Origin: DATAMF01 sp964472565
Lineage (GTDB): Bacteria; Chloroflexota; Anaerolineae; Aggregatilineales; Aggregatilineaceae
Assembly: GCA_964472565.1 (NCBI GenBank)
Contig: CAYYNB010000178.1
Coordinates: 1-12,052, forward strand
Length of the DNA stretch: 12,052 nucleotides
Direction: 5' to 3'
Below the pieces are notes generated by a model, which was not told the DNA's origin, ran no database searches, and saw only the letters and a program-made list of their open reading frames with translations. A program made the position numbers and the translations under genes. Shown piece after piece: positions 5,716 to 12,052 of this stretch (positions are counted from its first letter, which is position 1; each line of letters starts with the position of its first letter).

Positions 5716-6921
5716 ATGAACGGAGATTCCACCACGACGATTCGCATGTATGGGGCAAACTGGTGCCCCGACTGCCGCCGCGCCAAGCAGTTTTTTGGCG
5801 AACAGCGCGTCCATTATGATTACGTTGATCTGGACCAGTTCCCGGATGAGATCAAAGAAGTTGAGCGCATCAACCAGGGGATGCGCAGCATTCCCACCAT
5901 CATTTTTCCTGATGGCGCGGTGCTGGTCGAGCCAAGCAACGCCGAATTAGCCGCCAAACTGGGCTTACATCTGAAGGCCAGCCGCGATTTTTATGATGTG
6001 ATTATCGTGGGCAGCGGTCCAGCCGGGTTGACGGCGGGCATTTATACCAGCCGCGAAGGGCTGCAAACGCTGATCGTGGAAAAAAGCGGCGTCGGCGGAC
6101 AGGTGGCGCTCACCCGGCAAATGGATAACTTCCCCGGCTTTGATGAGGGCGTATCGGGGGCCGATCTCGCGGACCGGCTGCGGCACCAGGCGGAACGCTT
6201 CGGGGTGGAGATCGTGCAGGCGCAGCGCGTGGTCGGGCTGGGCGTGGATGGATCGTACCGGCTGGTGAAAACGGAGGACGGCACGGAATACTGCGGCGGA
6301 ACGGTCCTGCTGGCGACGGGCAGCACCTACCGACGGCTGCATGTACCGGGGGAATCGCGGCTGATCGGGATCAATATTCATTTTTGCGCGACCTGTGACG
6401 CGCCCTTTTATAAGGGCAAACAGGTCTATGTGATGGGCGGAGGTAACAGCGGTTTTCAGGAAGCGCTGCATATCTGCCAGTTTGCCGAGCACGTGACGAT
6501 TCTGGAATATGCCGACAAACCGAACGCCAGCATCGTGCTGCAAGAAAAAATCTATGACTGCGGCAAGATCAGCGTAAAAACCAACCAGGAAGTGCGCGAA
6601 TTTCTGGTCAACCAGGATCGCAGGCTGGCGGGGGTGCGCATCGTGGATCGTGTGACCGGCGAGGAACGAGTCGATTACCCGGACGGCGTGTTCATCCTGA
6701 TTGGGATGGAGCCGAACAGTGAGGTCTTCAAGCCGTTTCTGGACACCGACGATCACGGGTTTATCGTCACCAGCGATTCGCTGGAAACGAGCATTCCGGG
6801 GGTGTTCGCGGCGGGCGATGTGCGGGCGCGCAGCACCAAACAAGCCGCGTCCGCCGCAGGTGAAGGCGCAACCGCCGCGCTGATGATGCGGCAGTATTTG
6901 CAGCGCATGAAAACGATGTGA
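5716..6921 (+). CDS. Glutaredoxin-thioredoxin reductase fusion flavoprotein
   Basis: 401 residues in two joined domains. Residues 7-85 are a glutaredoxin/mycoredoxin-like fold with W16-C17-P-D-C20 as the dithiol site and S58-I-P60-T as the cis-proline motif. Residues 92-401 are a thioredoxin reductase: G99-S-G-P-A-G104 binds FAD, C224-A-T-C227 is the redox-active pair, G241-G-G-N-S-G246 is the second nucleotide motif and GVFAAGD (362-368) closes the FAD site. The expected activity is electron transfer from a pyridine nucleotide through FAD and CATC to the attached CPDC, then to disulfides or peroxiredoxins; order of domains recalls AhpF but with a single small N-terminal domain. The 2'-phosphate-binding HRRxxxR of NADPH-specific enzymes is replaced by EYADKPNA (264-271), so NADH or another donor is plausible. 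The ATG at 5716 has AGGAAGG at 5706-5712. Confidence 0.93.
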   Translation: MNGDSTTTIRMYGANWCPDCRRAKQFFGEQRVHYDYVDLDQFPDEIKEVERINQGMRSIPTIIFPDGAVLVEPSNAELAAKLGLHLKASRDFYDVIIVGSGPAGLTAGIYTSREGLQTLIVEKSGVGGQVALTRQMDNFPGFDEGVSGADLADRLRHQAERFGVEIVQAQRVVGLGVDGSYRLVKTEDGTEYCGGTVLLATGSTYRRLHVPGESRLIGINIHFCATCDAPFYKGKQVYVMGGGNSGFQEALHICQFAEHVTILEYADKPNASIVLQEKIYDCGKISVKTNQEVREFLVNQDRRLAGVRIVDRVTGEERVDYPDGVFILIGMEPNSEVFKPFLDTDDHGFIVTSDSLETSIPGVFAAGDVRARSTKQAASAAGEGATAALMMRQYLQRMKTM

Positions 6922-6926
6922 GTTTG

Positions 6927-6953
6927 TTCCCTCCCTGCCCGGCAAGGAGGGAA
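6927..6953. other. Hairpin between convergent genes
   Basis: TTCCCTCC (6927-6934) pairs with GGAGGGAA (6946-6953), an 8-bp stem between the reductase stop (6921) and the phosphatase stop (6964). There is no T-run on either side, so a classical terminator cannot be claimed; it may slow both transcripts. Confidence 0.4.
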
Positions 6954-6963
6954 GCAAGCGCAG

Positions 6964-7548
6964 CTAGTCGGTGATCATATCCTGGGGCAGATGGGGCGCG
7001 TAATTGATGCCGCGCATATCCCAGAGGCCATCCCGCCATGTCATATAATGCATGGCGGTGTTGTGCATATGAATATCGAGGTGGTGGCATTTCAACAGCA
7101 TGCGCACCATCGTACTCGCGGTGCCGCCGTGACAGATGACGATCAGCGTTTTGGGCGATGACGGATTTTCGATGAGGCGGTTCAACACCCGCCGGGTTTG
7201 TTCGGTGAAACGCTGGTAAAAGTTATCGTGGGGCAGCAGATAATAATGCGGCCCGTTGTCGGATGGATGCACCAGCCGGGGTAGTTCATTCGTCAGCTTA
7301 CGGCCCGTTTCGCGCAGATCGTCATCCATCATCACCGTCGCGTTCAGATAGCGGCTGAGGATCGACGTGGTTTCACGGGCGCGGCGCAGGGGACTACAGA
7401 TGATTTGTGAGATTTCCGGCTCTTTTTGTTGGAGCCACTGGCCGAGTAATTCGACCTGGCGCTTGCCCAGCTCAGTCAGATAGAGGTTATCCCCCTCTTC
7501 TCCCTCACGATGCTCGGCCTGTCCATGACGCACCAGAATCAGACGCAT
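6964..7548 (-). CDS. Histidine phosphatase (phosphoglycerate mutase-like) family protein
   Basis: 194 residues. R7-H8-G9 near the N-terminus is the family's RHG motif with the phosphorylated histidine; R55/R58 in SPLRRARET (52-60) give the phosphate-binding arginine, E80 is the likely proton donor and H140 in ICHGG the second catalytic histidine. All core residues are present, so an active phosphatase or mutase is expected, acting in the cytoplasm. Length is near the short end of the family and fits single-domain phosphatases such as CobC or GpmB-like enzymes. The substrate cannot be told, and no cobalamin or sugar genes are nearby. The ATG at 7546-7548 follows AGAGGA (complement of 7554-7559). 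It is on the same strand as the PIG-V-like pair, 93 bases downstream of it, so co-transcription is possible; no convincing own promoter was found. Confidence 0.9.
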   Translation of the reverse strand: MRLILVRHGQAEHREGEEGDNLYLTELGKRQVELLGQWLQQKEPEISQIICSPLRRARETTSILSRYLNATVMMDDDLRETGRKLTNELPRLVHPSDNGPHYYLLPHDNFYQRFTEQTRRVLNRLIENPSSPKTLIVICHGGTASTMVRMLLKCHHLDIHMHNTAMHYMTWRDGLWDMRGINYAPHLPQDMITD

Positions 7549-7641
7549 AGGTTTCCTCTTAGCGGGTTACAATCAGCTTCGTTTGCATGGGAGCAAAAAT
7601 TCCCCCCTGGCCCCTATTGTGCCGCACATTGCAGCGACTTG

Positions 7642-8892
7642 CTAGCCCGACCAGTAACCATGTGCAAAACCGACCATATAAAGGGCCAGCAGCAGCAACG
7701 AAATCGTCGTCCACAGGCGGTCAAACATCGGATTTCGCCCCTTGATCGCCAGCGCGAGATACATCGGCACAATAATCAGCGCGTAGCGGTTCATGCTGAC
7801 CAACTGCCCGGTCGCAAACGGCACGGCGAGCGCGGCCACGCCGTACAGCGCCAATCCGGGCCACTGCTTACGCGCCTTCCAACAGCCCCACAGCGCCAAC
7901 GCAGGCAGGGCGATGTCTTCCATGATGGGCACGAATCCCATTTCGTGCGTGATCATATAACCGATGTCGTTCAGCACGATCTGGATGTTATCCGGCGAGA
8001 ACATCACACGCCCAAAATTTTTCTGGGCGACGTTCATATTCAGGCCGATGGCGGCCAACATCGCCACATGAATCTGCCAGGTGATAACGGGCAGGATGAT
8101 CGGGATCAGCGTGTGCCAGGGCGGGCGTTTCCCGGCGCGCCAATCGAGCAGCCAGTGCAGCGCCATCGCCCCGACGATCAAGACGCCGGTCGCGCGGGTG
8201 AGCGTCGCCAGCACCGTCAGCAGCCCGCAGGCCCACCACTGCCGCCGGATCAGAAAGATCAGCGCGGGGGTAGCAATGGCGAGATACAGCGACTCGGTGT
8301 AGACCTGCGTCATAAACATCGCCGTCGGGAAGATGAGCGAATAAAACGTGGCGCGGAACGCATCGTCGTCACTGCCGAGCAGATCGCGGTAGAGGATAAA
8401 CATACTCCAGACAGCGGCAAGCGAGGCAATGATCGACACGGCGAATCCGGCGCGGGCAAAAACCTCAATATCGCGCGCGGCCCACACATCCGGCATGACG
8501 GGCTTGAAAAAGACGAGGGCGGTGTAACGCATCAAAACGGGATAAGCCGGGTAAAAGGCGGCATCCTGCGTGCCGTGATAGCCCATTTTGGCGAGGCGCA
8601 GATAGTGGTAGGAATCCCAGCGCACATGCGACAGGCCCAACCCGACGCGCGGCGGTGTGCTCGAATATTCCCAGGTCCAGCCGTAGGCGTCATCCGGCCC
8701 GACGACATGCAGCCGCGCCCAGACGGCGGCCTGGAACAGGATCATGATGATGACCCAGCCGAGCCAGAGTTTCGTAGCGATTTGAAAGGCCGAGGTGGAT
8801 CGCAGCGCGCGCAGATTGGCGCGGCGGGTGGCAATCCAATGGTGCAGGGGCGCGGGGTGCTGCGCCCGGTGTTCAGAAATTTCGTTCATCAT
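7642..8892 (-). CDS. PIG-V-like polytopic mannosyltransferase-type membrane protein, second of a pair
   Basis: 416 residues with roughly 8-10 hydrophobic segments after a 40-residue polar head. R91-W-D93-SYHYLRLA then FYPAYPVLMR (113-122) match the WDxxxY...GY...FxPxYPxxxR pattern of the PIG-V/GT-C glycosyltransferases; D93 is the likely catalytic aspartate. TRATGVL (232-238) and SMNRYALIIVP (366-376) are also family-like. Such enzymes transfer a sugar from a polyprenyl-phosphate donor on the outer face of the membrane. Acceptor and sugar are unknown, so mannose is by family name only. The start ATG (8890-8892) overlaps the TGA of the upstream gene as ATGA, which implies translational coupling; a second ATG follows at once. 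It is a clear paralogue of that upstream gene (same order of motifs, NFGR and LWT.ISLL stretches shared). Confidence 0.82.
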   Translation of the reverse strand: MMNEISEHRAQHPAPLHHWIATRRANLRALRSTSAFQIATKLWLGWVIIMILFQAAVWARLHVVGPDDAYGWTWEYSSTPPRVGLGLSHVRWDSYHYLRLAKMGYHGTQDAAFYPAYPVLMRYTALVFFKPVMPDVWAARDIEVFARAGFAVSIIASLAAVWSMFILYRDLLGSDDDAFRATFYSLIFPTAMFMTQVYTESLYLAIATPALIFLIRRQWWACGLLTVLATLTRATGVLIVGAMALHWLLDWRAGKRPPWHTLIPIILPVITWQIHVAMLAAIGLNMNVAQKNFGRVMFSPDNIQIVLNDIGYMITHEMGFVPIMEDIALPALALWGCWKARKQWPGLALYGVAALAVPFATGQLVSMNRYALIIVPMYLALAIKGRNPMFDRLWTTISLLLLALYMVGFAHGYWSG

Positions 8893-10088
8893 CCCAACCA
8901 GAAGCCGTGTACAAACAGCACGGTATACAAAGCAAACCAGAGCAGCGAAATGAAGGTCCAGAGTTTATCAAACGCCGGATTCCGCCCCCAGCGCGTCAGC
9001 GCGAAAAAGATCGGCACAACGGACAGCGCATAACGATTCATGCTGACCAACTGCCCGCTGCTGATGCCCATCGCCACCGATCCCAGGCCGTAGAGCGCCA
9101 GGCCGGGAAACGTTTTGCGCTCGTGGTAGCTCAGCCCGATTGCCAAAATCGTCAGGGCGAGATCGAGCGCGACATGAATCCCGTTTGGCTCGCGGAAAAT
9201 ATAGGCGACATCCCCCAGAAAAACCAGCAGCGCGTCGAGTGTCAGAATCTCACGGCCAAAATTTTCCTGGGCGGTGAACATGCTCATATCGCGGGCGGCG
9301 AGCCACGCGGCCCACCCGATGAAAACCAGCGGCGGCAGGATCACACCGATCAGCACCCAACGCGGCGGGCGGCGGCCATTCCACCATTCGCTGAACCACG
9401 TGAACGCGTAGGGAATCACCAGCAGCACGCCCATCGTGCGCGTCATGGTCGCCAGCAGAATCAGCCCGGCGGCGGGAATCCAGCGGCGGCGGTAGATGCA
9501 CAACAGCGCACCCAGCGAGATCGCCATATACGCGGCTTCGCTGTAGACCTGCGGCAGATACATCGCGGTAGGAAAAATCAAAAAGTAAAAGATCGCCCGC
9601 AGCGCATCATCAGGATCGAACCAATCCCACATCAGCGCATACAGCAGCAGCACCGCGACCAGGGACAGGATGGCGGAGACAATCATACCCGCCAGCACAT
9701 AGCCCGCATCGGCATGCCCCCCGCTGACCCAATCGCCCAGGCCCAACGGGCGGCTGATGATTTCATAGGTGACGCGGATCAAAACCGGATATACCGGAAA
9801 ATGCGGGGCCAGCCGCTGCTGGATATAACCCTCTTTGGCGATCAGCACGTAGCGCGGACTGTCCCAGCGTGCATAAAACCAGGGGCCGGTTTCCGGTCCA
9901 TGGGCGTACCCCGGCGACATCTCCCCCGTCCAGGGATAGGCATAGTCGGGGCGTTCCAGCGTGAAACGATCCCAAACGAGTTGCTGGAACAGGATCAGCG
10001 TGAGATACCAGCCCACCCAGATCAGCACGACCAGCCGCCAGCGTGGGCGGGCGGGTGCAGGAGTGAGCATAGGATCAGAAATCGACAC
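8889..10088 (-). CDS. PIG-V-like polytopic mannosyltransferase-type membrane protein, first of a pair
   Basis: 399 residues from a GTG at 10086-10088, with GGAG (complement of 10098-10101) 9 bases before it. The frame stays open to an ATG at 10193, but the -10 box at 10129-10134 would start transcription inside that extension, so it is rejected. An ATG at 10068-10070 (393 residues) lacks a ribosome site but is a fair alternative; conserved sequence starts there. From the GTG, R74-W-D76-SPRYVLIA and FPVYPVLIR (97-105) match the GT-C/PIG-V motifs, followed by MTRTMGVLLV, AQENFGRE, SGQLVSMNRYAL and a GFWLG end. Expected role: polyprenyl-phosphate-dependent glycosyl transfer in the membrane, acceptor unknown. 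The pair may make different linkages of the same glycan or form a heterodimer. Confidence 0.82.
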   Translation of the reverse strand: MSISDPMLTPAPARPRWRLVVLIWVGWYLTLILFQQLVWDRFTLERPDYAYPWTGEMSPGYAHGPETGPWFYARWDSPRYVLIAKEGYIQQRLAPHFPVYPVLIRVTYEIISRPLGLGDWVSGGHADAGYVLAGMIVSAILSLVAVLLLYALMWDWFDPDDALRAIFYFLIFPTAMYLPQVYSEAAYMAISLGALLCIYRRRWIPAAGLILLATMTRTMGVLLVIPYAFTWFSEWWNGRRPPRWVLIGVILPPLVFIGWAAWLAARDMSMFTAQENFGREILTLDALLVFLGDVAYIFREPNGIHVALDLALTILAIGLSYHERKTFPGLALYGLGSVAMGISSGQLVSMNRYALSVVPIFFALTRWGRNPAFDKLWTFISLLWFALYTVLFVHGFWLG

Positions 10089-10128
10089 GGGGCGAGGCTC
10101 CGAAGGCGGACAGGCGCAAGTCTGGGAA

Positions 10129-10157
10129 ATTATACGGAGCGGGGCGGGTTTGGTCAA
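10129..10157 (-). promoter_or_regulatory. Sigma70 promoter of the PIG-V-like pair
   Basis: On the minus strand TTGACC (complement of 10152-10157) and TATAAT (complement of 10129-10134) are 17 bases apart, a near-consensus promoter. Start near 10122, leader of about 34 bases to the GTG at 10088. It is back to back with the promoter at 10175-10203. Confidence 0.75.
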
Positions 10158-10174
10158 CGGGCGGCAGAATTGTA

Positions 10175-10203
10175 TTGATTTGTGCCCCCCCAAAATGTAT
10201 TAT
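10175..10203 (+). promoter_or_regulatory. Sigma70 promoter of the small STAS-like gene
   Basis: TTGATT (10175-10180) and TATTAT (10198-10203) with a 17-base spacer. Start near 10210, leader of about 37 bases to the GTG at 10247. The two divergent -35 boxes are only 17 bases apart, so the two polymerases could interfere or share a regulator. Confidence 0.65.
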
Positions 10204-10246
10204 AAACTAGCGATAGTGATCAAGCTGAGGTTAAAGGAGGAAGGTC

Positions 10247-10627
10247 GTGTCGTATTCTATCAAGAAACTACCTGCCGAACCGATTGTCATCTTAACCGCG
10301 AACGCCGATGCCGCATCACAATCCGATCTCGAAACCGTTTATGAGCAATTAAAGACGATTCTGGACCAGAGTACCGAAGCGCTCACCATCATCCAGGATG
10401 TACAGCAGTTGCCAAATGCTGACCTGGATGCCATCATGCGCAGCGCGAGTGCCAGTGTAGACTTTCATAAACACCCACATATGGGAACGTCCATCATGGT
10501 GACCACCAGTACAATATATAAAATGGCAGCTCAGGGCCTGGACAGTAATTTTTTTGCCAACCAGAAAGTTATGATTTTCGACAGCATGGAGGCAGCTCTC
10601 GCTTACGCGCGTAAAAATCGGGCGTGA
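10247..10627 (+). CDS. Small protein with STAS/SpoIIAA-like fold pattern, function unknown
   Basis: 126 residues starting at GTG (10247), placed 6 bases after a strong AAAGGAGG (10233-10240). No motif was recognised with certainty. The order of predicted elements is strand (PIVILTA), helix (SDLETVYEQLKTILDQ), strand (ALTIIQDV), helix (ADLDAIMRSASASV), strand (TSIMVTTS), helix (IYKMAAQG), strand (KVMIFDS), helix (MEAALAYARKN). This alternation and the closing MEAALAYAR resemble STAS/SpoIIAA-like proteins, which act as partner-binding or lipid-binding modules; this is an inference from pattern only. It is cytoplasmic, with no signal or membrane segment and no cysteines. It is a single gene with its own promoter and a strong terminator, divergent from the PIG-V-like pair, which hints at a standalone regulatory or structural protein. 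Confidence 0.8.
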   Translation: MSYSIKKLPAEPIVILTANADAASQSDLETVYEQLKTILDQSTEALTIIQDVQQLPNADLDAIMRSASASVDFHKHPHMGTSIMVTTSTIYKMAAQGLDSNFFANQKVMIFDSMEAALAYARKNRA

Positions 10628-10701
10628 AACGAAGACCACCGGCGAGCAGATCGTACCCCGGTCCTGGAATGACACACCCGCTGCTGTAGAGAATTACGGC
10701 G

Positions 10702-10735
10702 AAGGGGTGGGATGAAATGTCCCGCCCCTTTTTTT
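10702..10735 (+). terminator. Rho-independent terminator of the STAS-like gene
   Basis: AAGGGGTGGGA (10702-10712) pairs with TCCCGCCCCTT (10720-10730) with one G-T wobble and a 7-base loop, followed by seven T's (10729-10735). The stop is at 10625-10627, so the 3' leader is about 75 bases. Confidence 0.9.
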
Positions 10736-10888
10736 GCGTGTAACCCTCCATTGGATTTACAAAATTCACAATTATGAGAGTTAATGACAGCCCCGCTGAG
10801 AGCTTTTTGCATGCTCGTGATAGGTTTTGGGAGTGTAATGCCCCTACAGTTAAGCGCAGCGTTGGGATTTTGGAGAGGTGGAGTTGTC
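10736..10888. other. Gene-free leader upstream of the FabH-like gene
   Basis: This stretch of 153 bases has no gene I can support; the frame is open from an ATG at 10784, but the start at 10889 is better. No good promoter was seen: TTGGAT (10751-10756) and TTTACA (10756-10761) lack matching -10 boxes at normal distance. It contains TAATGCCCCTACAG at 10836-10849, which shares the 10-mer TGCCCCTACA with the reverse complement of the left arm of the palindrome at 721-750. Confidence 0.4.
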
Positions 10889-11974
10889 ATGCGTAACAAC
10901 GGGTATCATCGTTTACGATATGCACATCTGGTGGGCTGGGGGATGGATTTACCAGAGCGCATCTTACCGAATGCCGCGATTGAGGCATCTCTGAATCTTG
11001 AAGAGAACTGGATTTTCCCCCGCACGGGGATTCGGGAACGGCGGATCGCGGCGGAAGGCGAAACCGCGACTCAATTCGCAGTCAAGGCGGCGCAGCGGGC
11101 ACTGGATCGCGCAGGCGTCCAGCCGGAAGAGATCGATCTGGTGCTGGTGGCGACCTCCACACCGGAGCATATCTTCCCCAGCACGGCATGTCTGGTGCAA
11201 AATCAGATCGGCGCGGTTAACGCGGGCGCGTGTGATGTGGCGGCGGCGTGTTCCGGCTTCGTCTATGCGCTCGATCTGGCGACGTGTAAGGTCCGGTCCG
11301 GGAGCGTGCAGACCGCGCTGGTGATCGGCGCGGAAACCATGAGCCGCGTGTTGGACTGGAAAGACCGCAAAACGTGCGTCCTGTTTGGGGATGGCGCGGG
11401 CGCGGTGGTGCTGCGCGGCAGCGATGAACCGGGCGGCGTGATGAGCAGCGTTTTACGCTCGGAAGGCGTGAACTGGGAAAAGCTCACCCTGCCGACGGTG
11501 GGCAGCAAGGAAACCTATCTCGCGGACGGCGTTCACCAGATACACACGATCTACATGGATGGGCGCGCGGTTTTCGATTTTGCGGTGGGCGCGCTGTCGG
11601 GCGGACTCACGGCGGCAGCTAAGTCGGCAGAGATCAGTCTGGATGAGATCGATGTGCTAATCCCGCACCAGGCCAACCGCCGGATCATCGAAGAGGCGGC
11701 AAACGTGATCCAGTTCCCGATGGACAAAATTTACATGAACCTGGATCGCTACGGGAACACGTCGGCGGCGTCCGTGCCGATTGCGCTGGCGGAAGCCGCC
11801 AACGAGGGACGCTTCCAGCCAGGGGATGTGGTCGGATTGGTCGGATTCGGGGCCGGGCTGTCATGGGGAGCGATGCTGCTCGAATGGACGGCTGCGCCTA
11901 TGCTGAAGGAGCATACAGCCGTCGCAGCGGATTATGCCGGATCGAATGGAAACGGAAACGGGCGGCATTCGTAG
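10889..11974 (+). CDS. fabH: 3-oxoacyl-ACP synthase III (beta-ketoacyl-ACP synthase III, FabH-like)
   Basis: 361 residues from the ATG at 10889, which has AGGTGGAG at 10876-10883; an upstream ATG at 10784 would add 35 residues, including a stretch with no homologous look, and lacks a ribosome site. The Cys-His-Asn triad of the thiolase superfamily is complete: C121 in AACSGFVYAL, H260 in PHQANRRI and N290 in RYGNTSAAS. Also present are DLVLVATSTPEHIFPST, GAETMSR, FGDGAGAVVL and the C-terminal GFGAGLSWGA of FabH enzymes. It condenses acetyl-CoA or another short acyl-CoA with malonyl-ACP to start fatty-acid synthesis in the cytosol. At 361 residues it is longer than usual FabH (about 310-330), mostly from the N-terminus and a Gly/Asn-rich tail (GSNGNGNGRHS). 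A chain-elongating PKS-like or HMG-CoA-like role is less likely. Confidence 0.92.
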   Translation: MRNNGYHRLRYAHLVGWGMDLPERILPNAAIEASLNLEENWIFPRTGIRERRIAAEGETATQFAVKAAQRALDRAGVQPEEIDLVLVATSTPEHIFPSTACLVQNQIGAVNAGACDVAAACSGFVYALDLATCKVRSGSVQTALVIGAETMSRVLDWKDRKTCVLFGDGAGAVVLRGSDEPGGVMSSVLRSEGVNWEKLTLPTVGSKETYLADGVHQIHTIYMDGRAVFDFAVGALSGGLTAAAKSAEISLDEIDVLIPHQANRRIIEEAANVIQFPMDKIYMNLDRYGNTSAASVPIALAEAANEGRFQPGDVVGLVGFGAGLSWGAMLLEWTAAPMLKEHTAVAADYAGSNGNGNGRHS

Positions 11975-11988
11975 AATTTGAACGGAGA

Positions 11989-12018
11989 AAAAGGGCGATC
12001 CTCTCGGATCGCCCTTTT
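11989..12018 (+). terminator. Perfect 13-bp rho-independent terminator, possibly bidirectional
   Basis: AAAAGGGCGATCC (11989-12001) and GGATCGCCCTTTT (12006-12018) are exact complements with a TCTC loop, 14 bases after the FabH-like stop. The T-run lies at the end of the right arm; the A-run (11988-11992) gives TTTTT on the minus strand, so it can also serve a gene coming from the right. Confidence 0.9.
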
Positions 12019-12025
12019 CAGTTTG

Positions 12026-12052
12026 TTACGGTGTTTTTGCCCAGACGATCAA
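12026..12052 (-). CDS. Possible C-terminal end of a convergent gene cut by the window edge
   Basis: On the minus strand 12052-12026 reads LIVWAKTP then TAA, the stop lying 7 bases before the shared hairpin. This placement is what a convergent gene would show, but only eight codons are visible, so the call rests on context alone. Confidence 0.3.
   Translation of the reverse strand: MIVWAKTP

Noticed and set aside
5965..6957. 330-residue open frame antisense to the reductase
   Set aside because: Shadow of a well-supported gene; low-complexity H/R-rich product.
7549..7641. Promoter for the histidine phosphatase
   Set aside because: TGTAAC-like and TTGCTC-like boxes on the minus strand are 19 bases apart and poor matches; not enough to call.
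7510..9033. 507-residue open frame antisense to a PIG-V-like gene
   Set aside because: Strongly biased to Q, R, H, D and P with no hydrophobic core or motif; it spans the ends of several real minus-strand genes.
8907..10178. 423-residue open frame antisense to the other PIG-V-like gene
   Set aside because: Same shadow composition as the 7510-9033 frame; no start signal.
10784..10888. 35-residue N-terminal extension of FabH
   Set aside because: No ribosome site, overlaps a repeat-like sequence and lengthens an already long FabH; ATG 10889 has AGGTGGAG at the right distance.
1..12052. CRISPR array, tRNA or rRNA, transposase, toxin-antitoxin pair
   Set aside because: No regular repeat-spacer series, cloverleaf, rRNA segment or matching protein motif was seen by eye.

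Overview
The window is a moderately high-GC bacterial chromosome segment. Genes are led by Shine-Dalgarno sites, several start at sigma70-type promoters, and rho-independent hairpins separate them. The gene mix suggests Chloroflexota (Anaerolineae-like): a DUF6159-like membrane protein, a long secreted beta-lactamase-like protein, a glutaredoxin-thioredoxin reductase fusion, paired bacterial PIG-V-like membrane proteins, and a palindromic repeat beginning GTAGGGGCAAT. This assignment is an inference from family content, not a search result. No rRNA, tRNA, CRISPR array, transposase or phage gene was seen.

Layout. 1-738 is the 3' part of a + strand membrane protein with an HEIGH zinc-protease motif; its last codons and stop lie inside a palindromic repeat. 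739-947 is a gene-free, repeat-rich stretch between convergent genes. It holds a 21-bp-phased motif array and a terminator. 948-1790 (-) is a DUF6159-like membrane protein. It is divergent from 2021-3943 (+), a secreted class-C beta-lactamase/PBP4*-like serine hydrolase. The 230-bp gap between them has a clear extended -10 promoter preceded by helically phased direct repeats. 4051-4917 and 4904-5650 (+) are overlapping tandem paralogues: membrane-anchored proteins with alpha-helical repeats and no recognised function. 5716-6921 (+) is the glutaredoxin-thioredoxin reductase fusion. It has its own promoter, with an AT-rich palindrome over the -10 and start site.

On the minus strand follow a histidine phosphatase (6964-7548) and two PIG-V-like polytopic proteins (7642-8892 and 8889-10088) joined by an ATGA stop/start overlap. 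A consensus-like promoter for the PIG-V pair faces another promoter driving a GTG-started small protein with a STAS/SpoIIAA-like secondary-structure pattern (10247-10627, +). That gene ends in a strong terminator. A FabH-type 3-oxoacyl-ACP synthase III (10889-11974, +) then closes the window with a perfect 13-bp hairpin terminator, possibly shared with a convergent minus-strand gene that only just enters at the right edge.

Most genes are single transcription units of unrelated function (redox, envelope, lipid synthesis), so I do not see one large multi-gene system. The most unusual parts are the fusion reductase with its operator-like palindrome and missing NADPH motif, the tandem TPR-like paralogue pair, the tandem PIG-V pair, and the repeat structures at 722-846 and 1837-1876. 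All are read by eye and none has been checked by search.
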